Part shown: in pieces, positions 1 through 6,447 of the stretch
Position numbering within the stretch: the stretch's first letter is position 1
Layout of the letters: every line of letters begins with the position of its first letter
Source of the DNA: Mesorhizobium sp.
GTDB lineage: Bacteria; Pseudomonadota; Alphaproteobacteria; Rhizobiales; Rhizobiaceae
Length of the DNA stretch: 6,447 bases
Reading direction: 5' to 3'
Assembly: GCA_019509685.1 (NCBI GenBank)
Contig: JAEKLU010000179.1
Span: 1-6,447 of the forward strand
Translations under genes and position numbers: made by a program
Notes under the pieces: generated by a model
What the model saw: the letters and a program-made list of their open reading frames with translations, nothing else
Database searches by the model: none
Told to the model about the DNA's origin: nothing

Positions 1-50
1 CTTGTGGGGGAGATGGCCGGCAGGCCAGAGGGGGGCGCCGTAGGGCGCCG
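1..50. repeat. Partial Mesorhizobium-type palindromic intergenic repeat
   Basis: The first 50 bases contain two short hairpins in series: TGGCC-GGCA-GGCCA at 14-27 and GGCGCC-GTAG-GGCGCC at 34-49, preceded by CTTGTGGGGGAGATG. From memory, this string of motifs (a CTTGTGGGGGAGATG arm, a small GGCA-loop hairpin, a G-run, then a GTAG-loop hairpin) is a dispersed intergenic repeat in Mesorhizobium. The element appears cut by the window edge, because the partner of the CTTGTGGGGG arm would lie to the left. It sits 21 bp after the ccrM stop codon and could help end transcripts from either side, but no T-run follows either hairpin on the ccrM strand. The hairpins are seen directly; the family assignment is recall, not a search. 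Confidence 0.6.
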
Positions 51-70
51 ATCTTTATACGCTTGGCCGA

Positions 71-1374
<1,304 letters not shown>

Positions 1375-2064
1375 ATGCCCCAGCCAGATCTTGTCATTTT
1401 CGATTGCGACGGCGTGCTCGTCGATTCCGAAATCGTCGCCGCGCGCATCGAGGCGGAACTGCTGACGTCGGCCGGTTTCGAGATTTCGGCCGAGGAGTTG
1501 AGCGAGACCTATGCCGGGCTGACCTTCAAGGACATCATGATGCGGGTCGAGGAGAAATCGCAGATCCCGTTCCAGGCCTCGCTGATCGACCGCGCCGAGC
1601 AACTCGTCGACCGCAAGCTGCGCACCGACGTGCGCATCGTCGACGGCGCCCGCGAGGCGGTCGCCGCCGTCACCGCGCCGCGCGCCGTCTGCTCCAATTC
1701 GCGCACCGAGCGGGTCGAATTCATGCTGGAGAAAGTGCGGCTTCTGCCGTTCTTCGCCGGCCGTATTTTTTCCGGCCTCGATATCCCGAGCAAGAAGCCG
1801 AAGCCGGCGCCGGACGTGTTCCTCTATGCCGCCGAGAAGCTCGGCGCGAACCCGAAGAACACCTTCGTCATCGAGGATTCCGTGCACGGCATCGCCGGAG
1901 CCAGGGCAGCCGGCATGCGGGTCATCGGCTTCACCGGGGCCAGTCACAGCTACCCCGGCCATGCCGATGCCTTGACCGAAGCCGGCGCCGAGACGGTCAT
2001 CCGCCGCTGGCCGGAGCTCAACAGCACGATCGCCGCACTGTCGGAGTGGTCGGAAGACGCCTAA
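1375..2064 (+). CDS. HAD-superfamily phosphatase, YieH/phosphoglycolate phosphatase-like
   Basis: This is a 229-residue HAD subfamily IA hydrolase, expected to remove phosphate from a small sugar phosphate or similar metabolite in the cytoplasm. All four HAD motifs are present. Motif I is FDCDGVLVDSE, with nucleophile Asp10 and acid/base Asp12. Motif II is CSNS (106-109). Motif III is Lys143 in KPAPDVF. Motif IV is IEDSVHGI, with Glu167 and Asp168 for magnesium. A helical cap lies between motifs I and II (about 17-90). The overall pattern recalls E. coli YieH (6-phosphogluconate phosphatase) and beta-phosphoglucomutase relatives, but the substrate cannot be set from sequence. The ATG at 1375 is preferred because family members begin a few residues before DLVIFDCDG. 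An upstream in-frame ATG at 1297 would add 26 residues of no recognisable character. No clear Shine-Dalgarno is seen for either start. Confidence 0.93.
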   Translation: MPQPDLVIFDCDGVLVDSEIVAARIEAELLTSAGFEISAEELSETYAGLTFKDIMMRVEEKSQIPFQASLIDRAEQLVDRKLRTDVRIVDGAREAVAAVTAPRAVCSNSRTERVEFMLEKVRLLPFFAGRIFSGLDIPSKKPKPAPDVFLYAAEKLGANPKNTFVIEDSVHGIAGARAAGMRVIGFTGASHSYPGHADALTEAGAETVIRRWPELNSTIAALSEWSEDA

Positions 2065-2096
2065 ACGTCGTCCGAACCCCTGGCTTTATCGGCTGA

Positions 2097-2852
2097 CTAG
2101 TTGGTCGCCGCGGCGCGCTTCTTCCTTTTGCCCTTCGCCTTGTCGGCAGGCGCCGCCGGCGTGCTCTCGTCGTAGCCGGCATAGGCCTGGTAGTCGCGCG
2201 CGCTTGGCTCCGGCACCACGACATTGGCGTCGGTGAAGACGAATTGGGTGGCGGCGCTCGGATCGGTGACCTGCACCTGATATTGATGAAGCTGCGAATA
2301 GAGCACATCGTTGCCATGCTGGACGGCGATACGGATCGGCATGGTGACGGTTCCGGGCGCGAACATCGGACCCGGCACGACCTTGCCGGCAACGGCGATC
2401 TTCATCGACAGCTGGCCGTTGGCGCGGCTGCAATCGCGCGTCACGTCGGTAACCGAAGCCTGGTAGATGATCTTGGTCGGATCGTGATCGGGATCGACCG
2501 GTTGGCCGTTAGGCCCGGTCTGCGCGGCCGCGGCGGCAGCTGCCTCGGCTTCGGCATCCGCCGCGGTCTCGCCTTTCTTTTTCTTGGGCTTCGGCTTCGC
2601 CGTCGTGCCCTTGGCATAGGTGTTGAAGTAAGCCGTGCCGTCGCGCAGCGTCACTCTTGGGCAGTAGGCCTGCAACTGGCTGGCGAGCACCTTGGGATCC
2701 TGTGGCGGCGGCGGCGCGGTCGGGTCGGTCTTCTTGCCGATGCCCAGGTTCAGGATACCATTGTCGCCTGATTGGCAGCCGGCGGCGGCGAGCATAAAGC
2801 CGGTAAGCGCCAGACCCGCGACAAGACGACGGTTGACCGAATAAAACGCCAT
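2097..2852 (-). CDS. Predicted lipoprotein of unknown function, conserved in Rhizobiales
   Basis: The 251-residue product begins with a basic n-region and hydrophobic segment (residues 8-25) ending in LAAAGC, a lipobox that predicts lipidation at Cys26 and attachment to the envelope. After a proline-rich linker (46-50) comes a globular part with only two other cysteines, Cys64 and Cys141, which could pair in the periplasm. Motifs include YCPRVTLRDGTAYF (63-76), IIYQASVTDVTRDC (128-141) and QFVFTDANVVVPEP (203-216). I recall hypothetical lipoproteins in other Alphaproteobacteria with this pattern, but none with a known function. The part between residues 83 and 112 is a low-complexity Lys/Pro then Glu/Ala stretch, and the C-terminus (238-248) is very basic. 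The start at 2852 is chosen because the signal peptide begins there and AGAGGGA lies upstream; an in-frame extension to 2939 would bury the signal sequence. The gene converges on the phosphatase gene with 32 bp between stops and no obvious terminator. Confidence 0.85.
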   Translation of the reverse strand: MAFYSVNRRLVAGLALTGFMLAAAGCQSGDNGILNLGIGKKTDPTAPPPPQDPKVLASQLQAYCPRVTLRDGTAYFNTYAKGTTAKPKPKKKKGETAADAEAEAAAAAAAQTGPNGQPVDPDHDPTKIIYQASVTDVTRDCSRANGQLSMKIAVAGKVVPGPMFAPGTVTMPIRIAVQHGNDVLYSQLHQYQVQVTDPSAATQFVFTDANVVVPEPSARDYQAYAGYDESTPAAPADKAKGKRKKRAAATN

Positions 2853-2980
2853 GAAACTGCACTTCCCTCTCACAAAGTCGGTGACGTATAGCAACCGCGC
2901 GGCAAAAATGCGACTGAGCCGGCTCGGAAAATTAACCAATTGCCGTGGATGACGCGACCGGCAGCAATGGGCCCTTTACG
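2853..2980. promoter_or_regulatory. Divergent lipoprotein / thrC promoter region
   Basis: This 128 bp gene-free region must start transcription both ways. For the lipoprotein gene, CTATAC (plus-strand GTATAG, 2886-2891) matches the rhizobial -10 pattern well, with a poor -35, and would give a leader of about 25-30 nt. A perfect 10 bp palindrome, GAGCCGGCTC, lies at 2916-2925, and TTAACCAA at 2932-2939 is one base away from the CtrA half-site TTAACCAT. I could not pick a convincing -35/-10 pair for thrC. These are readings by eye. Confidence 0.35.
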
Positions 2981-4378
2981 ATGCAATATGTGAGTACCCG
3001 CGGGGACGCACCCGTGCTTGGATTTTCCGATGCGGTGCTGGCCGGGCTGGCGCGCGACGGCGGCCTCTATGTGCCGCGCCAATGGCCGCAATTTTCCGCC
3101 GCCGACATCCGCGCCATGCGTGGCCTTGCCTATCCTGACCTGGCGATTCGCGTGCTGACGCCGTTCCTCGGCGAGGAGATCGCGGCGCCCGTCTTCGAGC
3201 GGCTGGTGCGCGAGGCCTATGCCACGTTCCGGCATGAGGCTGTTTGCCCGCTGGTGCAGACGGGCGCCAACAGCTTCGTGCTGGAACTCTTCCACGGCCC
3301 GACGCTTGCCTTCAAGGACGTGGCCATGCAGTTGCTTGCCCGGCTGATGGACCATGTGCTTGCCGAACGCGGCCAGCGCGCGACCATCGTCGGCGCCACC
3401 TCCGGCGACACCGGGGGCGCTGCGATCGATGCCTTCGCCGGGCGCGACCGCACCGACATCTTCATCCTCTTCCCGCACGGCAAGGTCTCGCCGGTGCAGC
3501 AGCGGCAGATGACGACGTCGCAAGCGCCAAATGTCCATGCGCTGTCGCTCGAAGGCAATTTCGACGATTGCCAGAGCCTGGTGAAGGACATGTTCAACGA
3601 CCACGGTTTTCGCGACCGGGTCTCGCTGTCGGGCGTCAATTCGATCAACTGGGCCCGCATCATGGCCCAGATCGTCTATTATTTCTCCTCCGCGCTGTCG
3701 CTCGGCGCGCCGGATCGCCCTGTCTCCTTCACCGTGCCGACGGGCAATTTCGGCGATATTTTCGCCGGCTATGCCGCCAAGCGCATGGGGTTGCCGATCG
3801 AGCGGCTGATCATCGCCACCAACGACAACGACATTCTGGCGCGCACGCTTGCCAGCGGCGAATACCGCACCAAGGGCGTGTTCGCCACCACCTCGCCGTC
3901 GATGGATATCCAGGTGTCGTCGAATTTCGAACGCCTGCTGTTCGAAGCGGCGGATCGTAACGCCGAGACCGTGCGGCGCTATATGAACGGGCTGAAACAG
4001 TCCGGCGCCTTCACCGTCGAGGCAGGCGAGCTTGCCCGCATCCGCGCCGAGTTCGATGCCGGCCGCGCCAGCGTCGACGAGGTCGCCGCCACGATCCGCG
4101 CGACGCTCGAAAAAAGCAGCTATCTGCTTGATCCGCATACCGCCGCCGCCGTGCATGTCGCGGCCGCCCGGGCCAGCGGCGCGGTGCCGATGGTGGTGCT
4201 CGGCACCGCGCATCCGGCAAAATTCCCGGCCGCGGTCGAGGCCGCCAGCGGCATTGCCCCGGCGCTTCCGGCATGGCTCGACGGCTTGATGACAGCCGAC
4301 GAAAAATACACGACACTTCCCTCCGACTTGAAAATGGTGGAAGATTACGTGAGCCGCCACACGCGGGCGTCGCGTTAG
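2981..4378 (+). CDS. thrC: Threonine synthase
   Basis: This pyridoxal-phosphate enzyme converts O-phospho-L-homoserine and water to L-threonine and phosphate, the last step of threonine synthesis in the cytoplasm. The 465-residue product is complete. It has the N-terminal YVSTRG...GLARDGGLYVP signature (3-32), the PLP lysine Lys112 in GPTLAFKDVAMQ, the GATSGDTGGAA loop (138-148), the SGVNSINWARI stretch (217-227), and the phosphate-binding PTGNFGD (253-259). The length and motifs fit the longer bacterial/yeast class of threonine synthase. The ATG at 2981, giving MQYVSTRG, is chosen by family; a GTG at 2945 would add 12 residues with no family match. No good ribosome-binding site is seen upstream of either start. 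It is the first gene of a probable four-gene operon. Confidence 0.97.
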   Translation: MQYVSTRGDAPVLGFSDAVLAGLARDGGLYVPRQWPQFSAADIRAMRGLAYPDLAIRVLTPFLGEEIAAPVFERLVREAYATFRHEAVCPLVQTGANSFVLELFHGPTLAFKDVAMQLLARLMDHVLAERGQRATIVGATSGDTGGAAIDAFAGRDRTDIFILFPHGKVSPVQQRQMTTSQAPNVHALSLEGNFDDCQSLVKDMFNDHGFRDRVSLSGVNSINWARIMAQIVYYFSSALSLGAPDRPVSFTVPTGNFGDIFAGYAAKRMGLPIERLIIATNDNDILARTLASGEYRTKGVFATTSPSMDIQVSSNFERLLFEAADRNAETVRRYMNGLKQSGAFTVEAGELARIRAEFDAGRASVDEVAATIRATLEKSSYLLDPHTAAAVHVAAARASGAVPMVVLGTAHPAKFPAAVEAASGIAPALPAWLDGLMTADEKYTTLPSDLKMVEDYVSRHTRASR

Positions 4379-4392
4379 GGAGTATTTGCCAT
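4376..4392 (+). promoter_or_regulatory. Ribosome-binding site of the M16 peptidase overlapping the thrC stop
   Basis: The thrC stop codon TAG is part of TAGGGAG (4376-4382), a good Shine-Dalgarno sequence placed 10 nt before the ATG at 4393. This settles the peptidase start, against an open frame extending up to 4273 inside thrC, and it points to translational coupling of the two genes. Confidence 0.7.
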
Positions 4393-5580
4393 ATGGGTGT
4401 TGAGGTAAGCCGTCTGTCGAACGGCCTGACAGTCGCCACCGAAACCCTTCCAAGCATCGAATCCGTTGCCCTTGGCGCCTGGGTGAAGTCGGGCGCCCGC
4501 AATGAACGCGACGAAGAGCATGGCATGGCCCATCTGCTCGAGCACATGGCGTTCAAGGGCACCAAGCGGCGCACTGCTTTCGAGATCGCTTCGGAAATCG
4601 AGAATGTCGGCGGCGAGATCAACGCCGCCACCAGCGTCGAGACCACCTCCTACTATGCCAGGGTGCTTTCCGACGACGTGCCGCTGGCGGTCGATATCCT
4701 CTCCGACATCCTGCAGGAATCGGAGTTCGATCCGGAAGAGCTGGAGCGCGAGCAGCATGTGATCCTGCAGGAGATCGGCGCCGCGCACGACACGCCCGAC
4801 GACATCGTCTTCGACCGTTTCACCGAAACCGCCTTCCGCCACCAGACCATCGGCCGCTCGATCCTCGGCACGCCGGAGACGGTCAAATCCTTCACAAAGC
4901 GACTCGGCGGTTTCCGCGCCAAGGCGACAGGCAACATTCCGCAATACGCGCAATATGTCGGCGGCGACTTCCGTGAGGACCGCGACCTGATGGACGCGCA
5001 GATCGTGCTTGGTTTCGAGGGCCGCGCCTACCATGTGCGCGACTTCTACGCCTCGCAGGTGCTGTCGATGATCCTGGGCGGCGGCATGTCGTCGAGATTG
5101 TTCCAGGAAGTGCGCGAGAAACGGGGCCTTTGCTACTCCGTCTATGCCTTCCACTGGGGCTTTTCCGACACCGGCATCTTTGGTGTGCATGCCGCGACCG
5201 GGCAGAGCGATATTGCCAAGCTGGTTCCGGTGATCATCGACGAATTGCAAAAAGCCGGCGAAAACATCCTTCAGGAAGAGCTCGAACGGGCGCGCGCGCA
5301 ATACCGGGCCGGCTTGATCATGTCGGCCGAGAGCCCGGCCAGCCGCGCCTCGCAGATTGCCCGGCAGTTGCTGCTGTTCGGCCGGCCCATCGCCAAGGAG
5401 GAATTGATGGAGCGGCTTTCGGCGCTGACCGTCGAGCGGCTGACCGATCTCTCGGCGCGGCTGTTCTCGACCAAGCCGACGCTCACCGCCGTCGGCCCCG
5501 TGGGTACGCTTGCGCCCTACGAGGCAATCCTCGAATCGCTAGCGGGTCCGACGCCGACGGCCCGCCGGCTCGCAGTCTGA
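4393..5580 (+). CDS. M16 family zinc peptidase (MPP-like) with an internal in-frame gap
   Basis: This is a zinc metallopeptidase of the family that includes the beta subunit of mitochondrial processing peptidase. Bacterial members degrade or process peptides as clamshell-shaped enzymes. The 395-residue product starts MGVEVSRLSNG, typical of the family. It has the inverted zinc motif HLLEH (His47, Glu50, His51) and the third ligand Glu127 in HVILQEIG, 75 residues after His51, so the active site looks intact. The C-terminal half carries GGGMSSRLFQEVREKRGLCY and the SVYAFHWGFSDTGIFG stretch. The oddity is at residues 168-169: ETVKSFT runs straight into KRLGGFRAK. From memory, Rhizobiales homologues have about 35 residues between these, including a helix (xxQLRxYxxxxY) and a core strand (MVIVAAGAV), for a total near 430. 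The frame is kept and no stop is introduced. The product may be misfolded, altered or the result of an assembly error. It lies 14 bp after thrC. Confidence 0.93.
   Translation: MGVEVSRLSNGLTVATETLPSIESVALGAWVKSGARNERDEEHGMAHLLEHMAFKGTKRRTAFEIASEIENVGGEINAATSVETTSYYARVLSDDVPLAVDILSDILQESEFDPEELEREQHVILQEIGAAHDTPDDIVFDRFTETAFRHQTIGRSILGTPETVKSFTKRLGGFRAKATGNIPQYAQYVGGDFREDRDLMDAQIVLGFEGRAYHVRDFYASQVLSMILGGGMSSRLFQEVREKRGLCYSVYAFHWGFSDTGIFGVHAATGQSDIAKLVPVIIDELQKAGENILQEELERARAQYRAGLIMSAESPASRASQIARQLLLFGRPIAKEELMERLSALTVERLTDLSARLFSTKPTLTAVGPVGTLAPYEAILESLAGPTPTARRLAV
4894..4899 (+). other. Junction of the inferred in-frame deletion in the M16 peptidase gene
   Basis: The codon for Thr168 (ACA, 4894-4896) is followed directly by Lys169 (AAG, 4897-4899). 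The sequence upstream matches the end of the first M16 subdomain and the sequence downstream matches the middle of the second, so about 105 bp seem to be absent. A GACTC sequence, a CcrM target, begins at 4901. I see no repeat on both sides long enough to explain a slippage event, but the missing DNA cannot be inspected. Confidence 0.65.
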
Positions 5581-5597
5581 CCTCAGTTCTAAGAGCC

Positions 5598-6194
5598 GTG
5601 TTCGCGCTCCCTTTCTTTCGCCGCGACCTGCCGGCATTGAAGGGCGACAAGGTCACGCTGCGCGTGCCCTTCACCAACGACTATCGCGAATGGTCGACGG
5701 TGCGCGGCGAAAGCCGCGCCTTCCTGGAACCCTGGGAGCCGCGCTGGCAGCCGGACGAGCTCGACCGCGCCGCATGGCGGCTGCGCATCAGCCGCTATCG
5801 CGAGGACTACGCGCAAGGCACGGCCATTGCCTTCTTCATCTTCGAGAAATCGACCGGCAAGCTGGCCGGCGGCATCACGCTCGGCAACATCCGCCACGGC
5901 GTCGCCCAGAGCGGTCATGTCGGCTACTGGATCGGCGAGCGCTTCGGCGGCCGCGGCCTGATGACCGACGCCGTCAAGCTGGTGTCGCGCTTTGCCTTCG
6001 ATACGCTCAGGTTGCACCGGATCGAAGCTGCCTGTATTCCCGACAACGCCCGATCGATCCGCGTGCTTGAAAAAGCCGGATTTCGGCGCGAAGGACTGCT
6101 GCGATCCTACCTTAGGATCAACGGTATCTGGCAGGATCACTACCTCTACGCCCGGATCGCGGACGATCCGCCGGGCGATGGAACGAAGGGCTGA
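5598..6194 (+). CDS. RimJ/RimL-like GNAT N-acetyltransferase
   Basis: The 198-residue product belongs to the GNAT acetyltransferases, close to RimJ, which transfers an acetyl group from acetyl-CoA to the N-terminal alanine of ribosomal protein S5. The acetyl-CoA motif A is GHVGYWIGERFGGRGLMTDA (106-125), with the pyrophosphate-binding loop ERFGGRG. The following IEAACIPDNARSIRVLEKAGF (142-162) is motif B with the usual Asn and the GF near the end, then REGLLRSY and a WQDHYLYA tail. The GTG at 5598 is chosen because homologues begin with a short MF-LPFFR-like leader before the first strand (KVTLRVP). An in-frame TTG at 5637 is the alternative, and the ribosome-binding site is weak. The gene starts 17 bp after the M16 peptidase stop. 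The actual target protein is inferred from family only. Confidence 0.92.
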   Translation: MFALPFFRRDLPALKGDKVTLRVPFTNDYREWSTVRGESRAFLEPWEPRWQPDELDRAAWRLRISRYREDYAQGTAIAFFIFEKSTGKLAGGITLGNIRHGVAQSGHVGYWIGERFGGRGLMTDAVKLVSRFAFDTLRLHRIEAACIPDNARSIRVLEKAGFRREGLLRSYLRINGIWQDHYLYARIADDPPGDGTKG

Positions 6195-6196
6195 TT

Positions 6197-6447
6197 GTGA
6201 CGAATTTTGCGCGATTCGCGTCGCTGTTCGCCCTTATCCTGGCGGTCTTCACTCTGTTTTCGGCTGCCGTGCCGGCTTCTGCCGTCGAGCCGATCAAGAT
6301 CGCGCGCGACGACAAGGCGCTCGACCTCTCCCGCGCCGTCGAGATCTACCGGAATCAGGGCGAGAATTTCCAGGTTTCGACAGCACCTGGGCCTGACGGC
6401 ATCGTGCGGCGCATCGAGGTCGAGGCCAATGATGCGCGCTCGAGCGG
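6197..6447 (+). CDS. 5' part of a secreted or membrane-anchored protein; possibly a GGDEF/EAL sensor protein
   Basis: An open frame starts with GTG at 6197, two bases after the acetyltransferase stop, and runs off the window after 83 codons. GAAGGG at 6184-6189, seven bases upstream, is a good Shine-Dalgarno inside the end of the previous gene. Residues 1-29 form a signal peptide: a short n-region with one Arg, a hydrophobic core (FASLFALILAVFTLFSAAV) and a likely cleavage after ASA. The mature start, EPIKIARDDKALDLSRAVEIY, followed by STAPGPDGIVRRIEVEA, resembles what I recall as the periplasmic sensor part at the N-terminus of a large cyclic-di-GMP (GGDEF/EAL) protein found after these genes in Rhizobiales. 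No GGDEF or EAL domain is visible here, so this remains an inference. The 3' end is missing because of the window edge, not a mutation. Confidence 0.8.
   Translation, partial: MTNFARFASLFALILAVFTLFSAAVPASAVEPIKIARDDKALDLSRAVEIYRNQGENFQVSTAPGPDGIVRRIEVEANDARSS

Noticed and set aside
1404..2096. 230-codon plus-strand frame overlapping the phosphatase gene
   Set aside because: It is a very Arg-rich out-of-frame reading of a gene with all four HAD motifs in the other frame.
2065..2096. Terminator between the convergent phosphatase and lipoprotein genes
   Set aside because: I found no stable GC hairpin followed by a T-run on either strand in these 32 bases.
2870..4453. 527-codon open frame antisense to thrC
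   Set aside because: It mirrors thrC codon structure in high-GC DNA, is rich in Arg, Gly and His with no recognisable domain, and lies opposite a certain gene.
4885..4960. Frameshift pair as the cause of the M16 peptidase gap
   Set aside because: The sequence is in frame and family-like on both sides of residues 168/169, with no extra bases between them, so the missing segment is absent and not misread.
4375..5301. 308-codon open frame antisense to the M16 peptidase gene
   Set aside because: Its composition is typical of a reverse-strand shadow, and it has no family resemblance.
5130..5597. Long 5' extension of the acetyltransferase frame into the peptidase gene
   Set aside because: The extension is an Arg/Ala-rich shadow of the peptidase; GNAT homology starts only after the GTG at 5598.

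Overview
This window is an ordinary chromosomal segment of a high-GC alphaproteobacterium in the order Rhizobiales, most likely Mesorhizobium or a close relative. The evidence is a CcrM of Brucella/Rhizobium type and length, a rhizobial-type threonine synthase followed by an M16 peptidase and a RimJ-like acetyltransferase, GTG starts, and a left edge that matches, from memory, a dispersed palindromic repeat common in Mesorhizobium intergenic DNA. I see no plasmid, phage, IS, CRISPR, tRNA or rRNA signal.

Layout. Positions 1-50 hold the palindromic repeat, just downstream of the minus-strand gene ccrM (71-1204), the cell-cycle GANTC adenine methyltransferase. A 170 bp divergent intergenic region (1205-1374) separates ccrM from a plus-strand HAD-superfamily phosphatase (1375-2064). 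This converges, with only 32 bp between stop codons, on a minus-strand gene for a predicted lipoprotein of unknown function (2097-2852). A second divergent intergenic region (2853-2980) leads to a plus-strand cluster that runs to the right edge: thrC (2981-4378), an M16 zinc peptidase of the mitochondrial-processing-peptidase type (4393-5580), a RimJ/GNAT acetyltransferase (5598-6194), and the 5' end of a secreted or membrane-anchored protein (6197 to beyond the window). The gaps are 14, 17 and 2 bp, so these four genes probably form one operon.

Function. The genes are housekeeping and do not form an obvious single pathway: DNA methylation linked to the cell cycle, a small-molecule phosphatase, an envelope lipoprotein, the last step of threonine synthesis, a processing-type peptidase, and a probable ribosomal-protein acetyltransferase.

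The most unusual point is in the M16 peptidase. It lacks about 35 residues in frame between residues 168 and 169, compared with the roughly 430-residue proteins of this family in Rhizobiales. The zinc site is intact, but the missing part should include a helix and a core beta-strand of the second half of the N-terminal domain. I did not find an undescribed multi-gene system here. The other points worth a look are regulatory: the base-pairing pattern of the repeat, the GANTC-free ccrM locus, and CtrA-like half-sites and palindromes in both divergent promoter regions.
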